Positions 43,954-53,134 of a stretch of 64,000 bases of DNA are shown piece after piece. The first letter of the stretch is position 1; each line of letters starts with the position of its first letter. Source of the DNA: Lysobacter spongiicola DSM 21749 (GTDB taxonomy: Bacteria; Pseudomonadota; Gammaproteobacteria; Xanthomonadales; Xanthomonadaceae); NCBI RefSeq assembly GCF_900167055.1, contig NZ_FUXP01000012.1, positions 19,561-83,560 on the forward strand, read 5' to 3'. Below the pieces are notes generated by a model that was not told where the DNA came from, did not search any database, and was given only the letters and a program-made list of their open reading frames with translations. Position numbers and translations under genes: made by a program.

Positions 43954-46034
43954 GCACCCCGGCGAGCGGGTTGTCCTTCGGCGGCGTCGCCAGCTCCATG
44001 CGCAGCGGAGCCGCGGCGCCGGTGATCGTGCTGGCGATGCTGGCGATGGTGGTGGTGCCGCTGTCCCCGCTGGTGCTGGACGCGCTGTTCACCATCAACA
44101 TCGCGCTGTCGCTGGTGGTGATGCTGGCGGTGGTCTACGTCAAGCGGCCGCTGGAGTTCTCGATCTTCCCGTCGGTGCTGCTGATGGTGACGCTGCTGCG
44201 GCTGGCGCTGAACGTCGCCTCCACCCGCGTGGTTCTGCTGCGTGGCCACGAGGGCCCCGGCGCGGCCGGCCGCGTCATCGAATCGTTCGGCAACTTCGTG
44301 ATCGGCGGCAGCTATGCGGTCGGCATCGTCGTGTTCGCCATCCTCACGCTGATCAACTTCGTGGTCGTCACCAAGGGCTCCGGGCGCATCGCCGAGGTCT
44401 CGGCGCGCTTCATCCTCGACGCCCTGCCCGGCAAGCAGATGGCGATCGACGCCGACCTCAACGCCGGCCTGCTCACCCGCGAGGATGCCAAGGCCCGCCG
44501 CGAAGAGGTCCGCGAGGAAGCCGACTTCTACGGCTCGATGGACGGTGCCAGCAAGTTCGTGCGGGGCGATGCCATCGCCGGCCTGCTGATCCTGGTGATC
44601 AACCTCGTCGGTGGCCTGCTGATCGGCATCATCCAGCACGACATGAGCTTCTCCACCGCCGCCGAGGTCTACGCGCTGCTGACCATCGGCGACGGCCTGG
44701 TCGCCCAGCTGCCTTCGCTGCTGGTCTCGACCGCGGTGGCCATGCTGGTCACCCGCGCCACCCGCGAGCAGGACATGGGGCCCGCGGTGTCCAAGCAGGT
44801 GTTCGGGCACAAGCGTGCGTTGATCGTCGCCTCGCTGCTGCTGGGGCTGATCGGCATCGTGCCGGGCATGCCGAACCTGCCGTTCCTGGTGCTCTCGGCA
44901 GTGCTGGGCTATGCCGCCTGGAAACTGCACAAGCGCCAGACCGCCGCGGCCGCGGAGCTCGCCGACGAGGCCAGCCCCGAGGCCAAGGCCGCCAACCAGT
45001 CGGTGGCCGAGCTGAGCTGGGACGAGGTGCGCCCGGTCGAGCCGCTGGGTCTGGAGGTCGGCTACAAGCTGATCGCACTGGTCGACAAGAACCAGGGCGG
45101 CGAATTGCTGGCGCGCCTGAAGGGCATCCGCCGCAAGCTGACCCAGGACCTGGGCTTCCTGATCCCCGCGGTGCACGTGCGCGACAACCTCGAGCTCGCT
45201 CCGGGGCACTACCGCATCATGGTCCACGGCGTGCCGCTGGCGTCCGGCGAGCTGTATGCCGACCGCGACCTCGCGCTGGACCCGGGCCGCGTGTTCGGTC
45301 CGCTGGAGGGCATCCCCGGCAAGGACCCGGCCTTTGGGCTTGACGCCGTCTGGATCCCGCCAAGCCAGCGTGCCCACGCCGAATCGCTGGGCTACACCGT
45401 GGTCGACGCCGCCACCGTGGTCGCCACCCACCTGTCGCACGTGGTGCGCGAGCGTGCCTCCGAACTGCTCGGGCACGACGAGGTCCAGCAGCTGCTGGCC
45501 AGCGTCGGCAAGACAACACCCAAGCTTGTCGAGGATTTGACGCCCAAGCTGCTGCCGCTGTCGGTGGTGGTGCGGGTCCTGCAGTCGCTGTTGGCCGAGA
45601 AGGTGCCGTTGCGGCAGATGCGGCAGATCGTCGAGGCCCTGCTGGAGCACGGCAGCCACACCCAGGACCCGGCCGTACTGACCGCCGCCGTCCGCACCGC
45701 ACTGGGCCGCTTCATCGTGCAGGAGCTCAACGGCATGGCGCCGGAACTGCCCGTCTACACCTTGGCGCCGGCTCTGGAACGGGTATTGCAGGAGTCCGTC
45801 AGTGGCACCGGCACTGCGCTGGAGCCGGGATTGGCCGAACGGCTGCACCAGAACCTCAGCGATTGCGTGGTGCAGCAGGAAGGCAAGGGGGAACCGGCGG
45901 TACTGCTGGTGCCCGGCACGATCCGCGCAACCATCGCGCGCCTCGTGCGCCACAGCGTCCCGGCGCTGTCGGTACTGGCCTACACGGAAGTGCCGGAAGA
46001 CAAGCGCTTGAGGCTGGTGGGATCGATTGGCTGA
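43950..46034 (+). CDS. flhA: Flagellar export gate protein FlhA
   Basis: FlhA is the large gate protein that uses proton-motive force and docks chaperones. The 694-residue protein has about eight membrane helices (to about 330) with the FHIPEP-region motif KRPLEFSIFPSVLLMVTLLRLALNVASTRVVL and GRIAEVSARFILDALPGKQMAIDADLNAG, then a large cytoplasmic domain with VWIPPSQRAHAESLGYTVVDAATVVATHLSH. Length is normal. The flhF frame begins about 95 bases downstream. Confidence 0.97.
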   Translation: MSTPASGLSFGGVASSMRSGAAAPVIVLAMLAMVVVPLSPLVLDALFTINIALSLVVMLAVVYVKRPLEFSIFPSVLLMVTLLRLALNVASTRVVLLRGHEGPGAAGRVIESFGNFVIGGSYAVGIVVFAILTLINFVVVTKGSGRIAEVSARFILDALPGKQMAIDADLNAGLLTREDAKARREEVREEADFYGSMDGASKFVRGDAIAGLLILVINLVGGLLIGIIQHDMSFSTAAEVYALLTIGDGLVAQLPSLLVSTAVAMLVTRATREQDMGPAVSKQVFGHKRALIVASLLLGLIGIVPGMPNLPFLVLSAVLGYAAWKLHKRQTAAAAELADEASPEAKAANQSVAELSWDEVRPVEPLGLEVGYKLIALVDKNQGGELLARLKGIRRKLTQDLGFLIPAVHVRDNLELAPGHYRIMVHGVPLASGELYADRDLALDPGRVFGPLEGIPGKDPAFGLDAVWIPPSQRAHAESLGYTVVDAATVVATHLSHVVRERASELLGHDEVQQLLASVGKTTPKLVEDLTPKLLPLSVVVRVLQSLLAEKVPLRQMRQIVEALLEHGSHTQDPAVLTAAVRTALGRFIVQELNGMAPELPVYTLAPALERVLQESVSGTGTALEPGLAERLHQNLSDCVVQQEGKGEPAVLLVPGTIRATIARLVRHSVPALSVLAYTEVPEDKRLRLVGSIG

Positions 46035-46128
46035 GCAGGCCGGCAACGGCGGCACGACAGGTTGGAGCGAAACGAATGAACACCGATGGCAGCAACGCCC
46101 GGGCAACCGGCCACCAGGAAGCGACCGC

Positions 46129-47862
46129 ATGAGAATCAAGCGTTTCATCGCCAGTGACATGCGCACCGCCTTGCGCATGGTCCGCGAGGAGCAGGGTCCG
46201 GACGCCGTGATCCTGTCCAACCGCCCGACCGCCGACGGCATCGAGATCGTCTCGGCGACCGACTACGACGAGGCCCTGGTGCAGCAGGCCCTGCAGGCCG
46301 CGGCACCCGGCATCGAGCCGGCCGTCCGCGCCGCCCGCAGCGTCGCCGCCGACCGCAACGCCACCCGCGACACCGCGTCATCGTCCGCGATGGCCGAGGC
46401 GATGGCCGCCGCATCACGGTCCGCCGCACCGCCGCGCGCCGCCGAGGCATCCGCGCCGGCCGCGCCGGTCGCACCGGCACCGTCGGTGCGCGAGACTCTG
46501 GCGACCCGCGCCCGCGCCGTGTTCCGGATCGGCGACGCGCCGGCCGAACCCGTCGCGGAAAACCCCGAACCGACGCTGGCCGAGCTCACCGCCAGCACGA
46601 CCGAATCATCCACCACGCCGGAGTGGGCACGTTCCGCCACGCGCAGCGCCGCGGCGTCGCCCAGCCGGTTCGAGGCCATGATGGCTTCGCTCGCGGAACC
46701 GGCGATCGTCGACCGCGTGGTGGCCGCCGCGCAGCAGAACGCCGCGTCCGAAGCGGCCGCTGCAATCGCAGCCGCCGGACAGGTGGCGACCGAAGCACCG
46801 GCCCCGGTCCAGTTGGCGGAGACCGCAGGCATCGACACGCCCGCTCCGACGCGCGCACCGGCACCGGCACCGGCTCCTGCCCCGGCCCCGACGGCCGCCG
46901 AAACCATCGAACCCGAAGCACCGACCACGCCGATCCTGCGCGCGGTGCCCGATCCCGATCCGGGCATCCTCGCGATGCGCGAGGAACTGTCCTCCATGCG
47001 CCAGCTGATCGAGCGCGAAATGGGCCAGTTCGCGGTGGAGCGCCTGCGCGGCTCCCCGGCCCGCGCCGCCGCCTATGACGCACTGCTCGGCTATGGCTGC
47101 GACGAGCAGCTGGCCCAGCAGGTCGCCAGCCGCATCGACCCGGCGCTGCCGGCCGACAAAGTGCGTGCACCGATGCTGGCCGAGCTGGCACGCCTGCTGA
47201 CCATCATCCGCAACGAGCCGCTCGACGACGGTGGCGTGATCGCCCTGGTCGGCCCGACCGGCGCCGGCAAGACCACCACAGTGGCCAAGCTCGCCGCCCG
47301 TTTCGCCGCCCGCCACCGCGCCCGCGACGTGGCGCTGGTGACCACCGACAACGAACGCGTCGGCGCCCGCGAACAGCTTCACGCCCACGGCCGAAAGCTC
47401 GGCATCACCGTCTGCGAGGCCGACGGCGCGCAGGGGCTGGCGCAGACGCTGGAGCAACTGAAGGATTATCCGCTGGTGCTGGTCGATACCGCCGGCTACG
47501 GCGCCCGCGACCACGCCCTGCTCGGCCAGATCACCTGGCTGCGGGCGACGGAGAAGCTGCGCAGCCTGCTGGTGCTGCCGGCCAATGCCCACCCACACGA
47601 CATGAACGAGGTCATCCGCCGCTACCGGATGGTGACCCCCGAGGGCGTGGTGCTGACCAAGCTGGACGAGACCGGCCGCCTGGGCGCCTCGCTCTCGGTG
47701 CTGGTCCGCAACGGCCTGGGCCTCGCCTATACCACTGATGGACAACAGGTTCCCGAGGACCTGGACACCGCCGATGCATCCGACCTGGTCCTGCGACTGG
47801 AGAAACTGCGCCGTGCTGCCGATAACCCCCTTGCCACCGAGGATCGCCATGTTGTCGCCTGA
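46129..47862 (+). CDS. flhF: Flagellar SRP-like GTPase FlhF
   Basis: FlhF places the flagellum at the pole. The 577-residue protein starts MRIKRFIASDMRTALRMVREEQGPDAVILSN (B domain), has a long Ala/Pro-rich linker (about 70-290, including a Pro-Ala repeat near 245-257), and a C-terminal SRP-type GTPase with P-loop GPTGAGKTTT near 375, the DTAGYGARD motif and TKLDETGRLGASLSV. The ATG at 46129 has AGGAAG upstream and fits the family start. Its last 14 bases overlap flhG. Confidence 0.95.
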   Translation: MRIKRFIASDMRTALRMVREEQGPDAVILSNRPTADGIEIVSATDYDEALVQQALQAAAPGIEPAVRAARSVAADRNATRDTASSSAMAEAMAAASRSAAPPRAAEASAPAAPVAPAPSVRETLATRARAVFRIGDAPAEPVAENPEPTLAELTASTTESSTTPEWARSATRSAAASPSRFEAMMASLAEPAIVDRVVAAAQQNAASEAAAAIAAAGQVATEAPAPVQLAETAGIDTPAPTRAPAPAPAPAPAPTAAETIEPEAPTTPILRAVPDPDPGILAMREELSSMRQLIEREMGQFAVERLRGSPARAAAYDALLGYGCDEQLAQQVASRIDPALPADKVRAPMLAELARLLTIIRNEPLDDGGVIALVGPTGAGKTTTVAKLAARFAARHRARDVALVTTDNERVGAREQLHAHGRKLGITVCEADGAQGLAQTLEQLKDYPLVLVDTAGYGARDHALLGQITWLRATEKLRSLLVLPANAHPHDMNEVIRRYRMVTPEGVVLTKLDETGRLGASLSVLVRNGLGLAYTTDGQQVPEDLDTADASDLVLRLEKLRRAADNPLATEDRHVVA

Positions 47863-48733
47863 CTCCAGATTCGCCGCGCAGGCCCCGTCCGGCAGCCCCG
47901 GACAGCGGGGCGACGCCCCCGTGCGCGTCATCGCCGTTGCCAGTGGCAAGGGCGGCGTGGGCAAGACCAGCGTGTCGGTCAACCTGGCGATGGCGCTGTG
48001 CGCCTCCGGCCAGCGTACCCTGCTGCTGGATACCGACCTGGGCCTGGCCAACGTCGACGTGATGCTCGGCCTGTCGCCGCGCTTCACCCTCGCTGACGTG
48101 TTCGCCGGCCGCTGCGAACTGCACGAGACCCTGCTCGAAGGTCCCCGCGGCCTCTGGGTGGTGCCGGCGGCGTCGGGCAAGCGCCACATGACCGAGCTGC
48201 TGCCGCAGCAGCACGTGGGCCTGGTGCATGCCTTCAGCCAGCTCGACGTGCCGATCGACACCATGGTGGTCGACAACGCCGCCGGCATCGCCGATGGCGT
48301 GCTGACCTTCTGCCAGGCCGCCCAGGACGTGATCGTGGTGGTGTGCGACGAGCCGGCCTCGGTGACCGACGCCTATGCCCTGATCAAGGTGCTCAGCCGC
48401 GACCGCGGCGTCAGCCGGATCCAGGTGCTGGCCAACCAGGTGCAGCACGCCGCCGAGGGCAAGCAACTGTTCGACAAGCTGCAGCGGGTCACCGCCAAGT
48501 TCCTCGACGTCACCCTCAACTATCTGGGCGCGATCCCACGCGATGAGTGGCTTCGCCGCGCGATCCAGCGCCAGGAGGCGGTGGTCGAGGCCTTCCCGTC
48601 GGCACCCTCGGCGGTCGCCTTCCGCGACATCGCCCGCCGCGCCGGCCAATGGCAATCGCCGCAGGGCCCCCGTGGCCACGTCGAGTTCTTCATGGAACGG
48701 CTGATCGCACAGCCGGGGAGTGCAGTCGCATGA
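47849..48733 (+). CDS. flhG: Flagellar number regulator FlhG (FleN/MinD-like ATPase)
   Basis: FlhG limits flagellar number, by antagonising FleQ and by acting on FlhF. The 294-residue protein has the deviant Walker A GKGGVGKTSVSVNLA (near 33-40), the switch segment LLLDTDLGLANVDVMLGL, and the MinD-like VVDNAAGIADGVLTF stretch. The start at 47849 lies 14 bases inside flhF. It overlaps fliA by an ATGA. The flhF-flhG pair is typical of bacteria with polar flagella, which suggests a polar flagellum here. Confidence 0.95.
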   Translation: MLSPDSRFAAQAPSGSPGQRGDAPVRVIAVASGKGGVGKTSVSVNLAMALCASGQRTLLLDTDLGLANVDVMLGLSPRFTLADVFAGRCELHETLLEGPRGLWVVPAASGKRHMTELLPQQHVGLVHAFSQLDVPIDTMVVDNAAGIADGVLTFCQAAQDVIVVVCDEPASVTDAYALIKVLSRDRGVSRIQVLANQVQHAAEGKQLFDKLQRVTAKFLDVTLNYLGAIPRDEWLRRAIQRQEAVVEAFPSAPSAVAFRDIARRAGQWQSPQGPRGHVEFFMERLIAQPGSAVA

Positions 48734-49485
48734 GCACCGCAGCCGCTGCCTATCGCGCCACCCTGCCACCACGCAACGATGCCGCCGACGTGGTCGCGCT
48801 GCACGGTGAACTGGTGCGCCGCATCGCCCACCATCTCGCCGCGCGCCTGCCATCCAGCGTCGAGGTCGACGACCTGATCCAGGCCGGCATGCTCGGCCTG
48901 ATCGACGCCGCCCGGAACTTCAAGGACGACCAGGGCGCCGCCTTCGAGACCTACGCATCGATCCGCATCCGCGGCGCGATGATCGACGAGATCCGCCGCG
49001 GCGACTGGGTGCCGCGCTCGGTGCACCGCCGCTACCGCGACGTGGTCTCCGCCACCCGCGCAGTCGAGCAGGCCACCGGCCGCGCCGCCACCTCGCAGGA
49101 GGTCGCCGCCGAACTGGAAGTCTCGCTGGAGGAGTACCACCGCATGCTGGAGGAAGCCGCGCGCGGCCAGCTGGTGAGCCTTGACGCGCACATCGAGGAG
49201 CACGACGGCGAGCCACGCGTGGCCACGCCCGGCGATGCGACCCCGGCGCGCGCCTTCGAGCACGACGCCTTCCGCGAGTCGCTGGGCGATGCCATCGAGG
49301 ACCTGCCCGAGCGCGAACAGCTGGTCCTGTCGCTGTACTACGAGCAGGAGATGAACCTGCGCGAGATCGGCGCGGTGCTGTCGATCAGCGAATCCCGCGT
49401 CTGCCAGATCCACGGCCAGGCCATGTTGCGCCTGCGCGCACGGCTGGGCGACTGGCGCGACAGCGTCATGGACCAGCCCGACTGA
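48730..49485 (+). CDS. fliA: Flagellar sigma factor FliA (sigma-28)
   Basis: FliA directs late flagellar and chemotaxis transcription. The 251-residue protein has region 2 ([52 protein letters not shown]), region 3 ([26 protein letters not shown]) and region 4 with the helix-turn-helix ([45 protein letters not shown]). All parts are present. Eight candidate targets occur in this window. It follows flhG with a four-base overlap and is antagonised by FlgM. Confidence 0.97.
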   Translation: MSTAAAAYRATLPPRNDAADVVALHGELVRRIAHHLAARLPSSVEVDDLIQAGMLGLIDAARNFKDDQGAAFETYASIRIRGAMIDEIRRGDWVPRSVHRRYRDVVSATRAVEQATGRAATSQEVAAELEVSLEEYHRMLEEAARGQLVSLDAHIEEHDGEPRVATPGDATPARAFEHDAFRESLGDAIEDLPEREQLVLSLYYEQEMNLREIGAVLSISESRVCQIHGQAMLRLRARLGDWRDSVMDQPD

Positions 49486-49528
49486 GCCCTCCAGACCAAG
49501 CCGAACACCGAGCCCAAACAGAGATCCC

Positions 49529-49921
49529 ATGGACAAGAACATCCGCATCCTCATCGTCGACGACTTCTCGACCATGCGCCGCATCGTCAAGAACCTGCTC
49601 AACGACATCGGCCTGACCAACACCACCGAGGCCGACGACGGCACCACCGCGCTGGTGGAGCTCAAGAAGGCCAGCTTCGACCTGGTCGTGACCGACTGGA
49701 ACATGCCGGGCATGCCGGGCATCGACCTGCTCAAGGCGATCCGCGCCGATCCCGCGCTGGCCAAGATCCCGGTGCTGATGGTGACCGCCGAATCCAAGCG
49801 CGAGCAGATCATCGAAGCCGCCCAGGCCGGCGTGAACGGCTACGTCATCAAGCCCTTCACCGCCGCCACCCTCAGCGACAAGCTGGCCAAGATCTTCGAG
49901 CGGCTGGAGTCGGCGGCGTGA
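49529..49921 (+). CDS. cheY: Chemotaxis response regulator CheY
   Basis: CheY binds the FliM switch when phosphorylated by CheA. The 130-residue receiver has D11-D12, phospho-acceptor D56 in VTDWNMPG, switch T86 in LMVTAES and K108 in VIKPF, all in the classical spacing. Its sequence ([19 protein letters not shown]) is close to the flagellar CheY group. It is followed by cheZ with a GTGA overlap and lies 43 bases after fliA. Confidence 0.96.
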   Translation: MDKNIRILIVDDFSTMRRIVKNLLNDIGLTNTTEADDGTTALVELKKASFDLVVTDWNMPGMPGIDLLKAIRADPALAKIPVLMVTAESKREQIIEAAQAGVNGYVIKPFTAATLSDKLAKIFERLESAA

Positions 49922-50535
49922 GCACCATGACGTCCACCGACCGCCAGGCGGTCACCAAGCGCCTCCACGCCGCGCTGTGGGCGTTGGAGCAGGACGACCA
50001 CGCCGGCTGGCGGGCGAATGTCGACGAGCTGATCCAGTGGCGCACCCAGCCGTTCGTGCAGGGCCTGACCCGGCTGGCACGCGAGCTGGAGCAGGCGCTC
50101 GGCGAGGGCGACGGCGGCCAGCACGGCCGCGCCTCGCTGCCGGAAGCCTGTGCCCGGCTCGAACACGTGGTGACCCTCACCGAGGGCGCCAGCATGCGCA
50201 CGCTCGACCTCGTCGACGAATGCGGCGAGCTGCTGCGCAAGCTGCCGGTGCCGCAGGACGAGGTCCAGGTGCAGGCGCTGGCCGGCATCCGTTCGCGGCT
50301 GTCCGAACTCACCGCCGCGCAGGGTTACCAGGACCTCACCGGGCAGATCATCCTGCGCGTGGTGGCCCTGGTGAAGGCCGTGCACGAAGGGCTGGGCGAC
50401 GTGCTGGACGAGCCCGACCACCCGCTGAAGCTGCATTCCAACGCCAATGGCAACGGCCCTGCCGTGGCCGGCCTCGACCACGAGCCCGCCACCCAGGACG
50501 ACGCCAACCACCTGCTTTCCTCCCTGGGCCTCTGA
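49918..50535 (+). CDS. cheZ: Chemotaxis phosphatase CheZ
   Basis: CheZ removes the phosphate from CheY. The 205-residue protein is mainly helical, contains the catalytic motif YQDLTGQ (about residues 137-143, with the Asp and Gln used to activate water), and ends with NHLLSSLGL, a tail like the CheY-docking peptide of enteric CheZ. The GTG start at 49918 overlaps the cheY stop; ATG 49927 is also possible. It precedes cheA by four bases. Confidence 0.95.
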   Translation: MSTMTSTDRQAVTKRLHAALWALEQDDHAGWRANVDELIQWRTQPFVQGLTRLARELEQALGEGDGGQHGRASLPEACARLEHVVTLTEGASMRTLDLVDECGELLRKLPVPQDEVQVQALAGIRSRLSELTAAQGYQDLTGQIILRVVALVKAVHEGLGDVLDEPDHPLKLHSNANGNGPAVAGLDHEPATQDDANHLLSSLGL

Positions 50536-50539
50536 TCCG

Positions 50540-52324
50540 ATGGACACCGCATCCGACATCTGCGCGGACTTCCTGGTCGAAGCGCGCGAGATCCTCGACC
50601 AGCTCGGCGAGCAGATGGTCACGCTCGAGCATTCGCCGGACGATCGCGAAGGATTGAATGCGGTGTTCCGTGGGTTCCACACCATCAAGGGCGGTGCCGG
50701 GTTCCTCGACTTCGGGCCGATGGTCACCATCTGCCACGCCTTCGAGGACCGGCTCAACCTGGCGCGCACCGGCGAGCAGCCGCTCGACGCGGTGGCCTTC
50801 GACGGCGCCCAGCGGGCCATCGACCTGCTGGTCGACATGCTCGATTGCGTCGCCGCCGGCGAACCCTTGCCGCCGGCGCCGCAGGAACTCATCGATGCCA
50901 TGCATCCGGACGCGGCTGCAGCGCCGGCGGCGCCGGCAGCACCCGCCGCCGCGCCTGACTTCGGCACCGAAGGCAGCCTCGACGATCTGGATTTCGATGC
51001 GCTGCTCGACAGCCTGCACGGCAGCGGCGGCGCGCCCGGCGTGACGCCGGTGACGCCGCCCGCGGCGGCACCGGCACCTGCTCCCACGCCCGCCCCGGCC
51101 CCGGCCCCCAAACCGGCAGCGGCGCCGCGCAAGCTGGCGGCCGTACCGCACCAGGAAGATCCGACCGTGCGCGTCGACGTGCGCCGGCTGGATGCGATGG
51201 TCAACCTGGTCGGCGAGCTGGTGCTGGCGCGCAACCGCCTCAAGACCATCCGCCCGCGCCTGCGCGACGAAGAACTCGACCGCGCCGTGGCCACCCTGGA
51301 CGGCGCCACCTCCCGCCTGCAGTCGGCGGTGATGATGGCGCGCATGCAGCCGGTCGGCCGGGTGTTCGCCCGTTTCCCGAAGCTGGCGCGCGATGTCGCC
51401 CGGCAACTGGACAAGTCGGTCGACCTGGAAGTGGTCGGCGCCGAGACCGAACTGGACCGCAACCTGGTGGAGGCGCTGGCCGACCCGCTGGTGCACCTGG
51501 TGCGCAACGCCATCGACCACGGCATCGAATCCGCCGACGTGCGCCGCGCCGCCGGCAAGCCCGAGCAGGGCCATGTGCGCCTGTCCGCGCAGCAGGAGGG
51601 CGACCACGTTGCCATCGAGGTACGCGACGACGGCGCCGGCATCGACCCGGACCGCATCCGCGACAGCGCCGTGCGCAAGGGCCTGATCGATACCGACGCC
51701 GGCGCGCGCCTGTCACCCGACGAATGCCTGCAACTGATCTTCCTGCCCGGCTTCTCCACCCGCGCCGAGGTCAGCGACCTGTCGGGCCGCGGTGTCGGCA
51801 TGGACGTGGTGCAATCGCGCATCCGCGAGTTGTCCGGCCAGGTACAGATCCAGTCCGAGCCGGGCCGCGGTTCGCGCTTCGTGATCCGCGTACCGCTGAC
51901 ACTGGCGATCCTGCCGACGCTGCTGGTGGAGATCGGCGGCGATGTCTACGCCCTGCCGCTGGTCCGCGTGGTGGAGGTGCTGTCGCACACGCCCGGCGCT
52001 CCGATGTCCATCGACGGCCAGAACGTGCTGGACCTGCGCGAACAACCGGTGCCGTTGCTGGACCTGCGCAGCTGGCTCGGCGTGCCGGCCGCGGAAAGCA
52101 GCGAAACCTCCGCAGTGGTGCTGCAGGCCGGCGAACAGCGCTTCTGCCTCTCGGTTGACCGCGTGCGAGGCCGCGAGGAAGTCGTCATCAAGGCGCTGCC
52201 GCGGACGCTCCGAGGGCTGCCGGGCTACGCCGGCGCCAGCCTCATCGGTGATGGCCGCATGGCGCTGATCCTGGACGTGGACGGCCTTTACCGCTCCGGC
52301 GTACGCAGCGCCCGGCGGGCCTGA
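50540..52324 (+). CDS. cheA: Chemotaxis histidine kinase CheA (first copy, flagellar type)
   Basis: CheA phosphorylates CheY in response to receptors. The 594-residue protein has an HPt domain with H47 in FRGFHTIKGGAGFL, then a long Ala/Pro-rich linker instead of a recognisable P2 domain, then a dimerisation helix (RLDAMVNLVGELVLARNRL), the ATP-binding domain (HLVRNAIDHGIE, DDGAGID, GRGVGMDVV) and a C-terminal CheW-like domain. The linker holds a short acidic-hydrophobic motif DDLDFDALLDSLHG at residues 148-161. No cheB gene follows, unlike the Pseudomonas order; motC comes next. All kinase boxes are intact. Confidence 0.95.
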   Translation: MDTASDICADFLVEAREILDQLGEQMVTLEHSPDDREGLNAVFRGFHTIKGGAGFLDFGPMVTICHAFEDRLNLARTGEQPLDAVAFDGAQRAIDLLVDMLDCVAAGEPLPPAPQELIDAMHPDAAAAPAAPAAPAAAPDFGTEGSLDDLDFDALLDSLHGSGGAPGVTPVTPPAAAPAPAPTPAPAPAPKPAAAPRKLAAVPHQEDPTVRVDVRRLDAMVNLVGELVLARNRLKTIRPRLRDEELDRAVATLDGATSRLQSAVMMARMQPVGRVFARFPKLARDVARQLDKSVDLEVVGAETELDRNLVEALADPLVHLVRNAIDHGIESADVRRAAGKPEQGHVRLSAQQEGDHVAIEVRDDGAGIDPDRIRDSAVRKGLIDTDAGARLSPDECLQLIFLPGFSTRAEVSDLSGRGVGMDVVQSRIRELSGQVQIQSEPGRGSRFVIRVPLTLAILPTLLVEIGGDVYALPLVRVVEVLSHTPGAPMSIDGQNVLDLREQPVPLLDLRSWLGVPAAESSETSAVVLQAGEQRFCLSVDRVRGREEVVIKALPRTLRGLPGYAGASLIGDGRMALILDVDGLYRSGVRSARRA

Positions 52325-52352
52325 CGGCGCACGCCCGGGCCCCCGCCTCGAC

Positions 52353-52379
52353 TCAAGTTTCCCCTCCCTCGACCGATAT
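52353..52379 (+). promoter_or_regulatory. Sigma-28 (FliA) promoter of motC
   Basis: TCAA, 15 bases, then ACCGATAT (six of eight -10 bases). It ends eight bases before the motC ATG, so transcripts would start at or next to the start codon. It lies in the 63-base gap after cheA. Confidence 0.72.
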
Positions 52380-52387
52380 CCGGAACA

Positions 52388-53128
52388 ATGGACAGACTCA
52401 GCGTCATCGGCACGGTACTCGCGCTGGCAGCCCTCCTGGGCGGCAGCGTGCTCAAGGGCGCGGGCATCTCCGGGCTCTGGTCGCCGGCCGCCTTCGTCAT
52501 CGTGATCGTCGGCACCATCGCGGCGATCCTGGTGCAGACGCCGATGGACACCTTCAAGCGCGCGATGAAGATCGCCCGCTGGGTGTTCCAGCCGCCGTCC
52601 GAAGATCGCGCGGCGATGATCGCGCGCATCGTCGAGTGGAGCAGCACCGCCCGCCGCCAGGGCCTGCTGGGCCTGGAGGCCGAGGTCGAGCAGCAGACCG
52701 ACCCGTTCCTGCGCAAGGGCCTGCAGATGGTGGTCGACGGGCTGGAGCCCGAGTCGATCCGGCAGATGCTGGAGATCGAAATGGAAGGCCAGGAGCACCG
52801 CGACACCGCGGCCGCCAAGGTCTTCGAAGGCATGGGCATCTATGCCCCCACGCTGGGCATCATCGGCGCCGTGCTCGGCCTGATGGCGGTGATGAAGAAC
52901 CTGTCGGATCCGAGCAAGCTCGGCCACGGCATCGCCGCGGCGTTCACCGCCACCATCTACGGCATCGGCGTGGCCAACCTCGCACTGCTGCCGATGGCGG
53001 CCAAGCTGAAAGGGCTGATCAACCACCAGACCCAGGACCGCGAGTTGATCGTCGAAGGCCTGATCGCGATCGCCCAGGGCGAGAACCCGCGCAACATCGA
53101 GGCGCGGCTCAACGGTTACCTGCACTGA
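52388..53128 (+). CDS. motC: Flagellar motor stator protein MotC (MotA family)
   Basis: MotA-family proteins form the rotating pentamer of the stator in the inner membrane and pass force to FliG. The 246-residue protein has four hydrophobic stretches, the first beginning at residue 5 (LSVIGTVLALAALLGGSVLKGAGI), and the typical segments GMGIYAPTLGIIGAVLGLMAVMKNLSDPSKLG and AFTATIYGIGVANLALLPMAAKLK. The chemotaxis-linked position between cheA and a ParA gene matches the Pseudomonas motC/motD pair. It has its own sigma-28-like promoter and a weak ribosome-binding site. Confidence 0.94.
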   Translation: MDRLSVIGTVLALAALLGGSVLKGAGISGLWSPAAFVIVIVGTIAAILVQTPMDTFKRAMKIARWVFQPPSEDRAAMIARIVEWSSTARRQGLLGLEAEVEQQTDPFLRKGLQMVVDGLEPESIRQMLEIEMEGQEHRDTAAAKVFEGMGIYAPTLGIIGAVLGLMAVMKNLSDPSKLGHGIAAAFTATIYGIGVANLALLPMAAKLKGLINHQTQDRELIVEGLIAIAQGENPRNIEARLNGYLH

Positions 53129-53134
53129 TCCGCC

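Noticed and set aside
46050..46065. Possible sigma-54 promoter before flhF (CGGCACG followed by GTTGGA)
   Set aside because: The -12 GC is absent; the best alignment gives GG or the wrong spacing, and the stretch lies just after flhA within an apparent operon.
43824..46241. An 800-codon minus-strand frame opposite flhA
   Set aside because: Its His/Gln/Gly-rich translation mirrors flhA codons. flhA is unmistakable on the plus strand.
46857..46900. Pro-Ala coding repeats in flhF, with similar stretches in cheA (about 51067-51120) and the ParP-like gene (about 55009-55045)
   Set aside because: Low-complexity linkers are common in high-GC proteobacteria; the DNA units are not identical, so no mobile repeat or CRISPR is implied.
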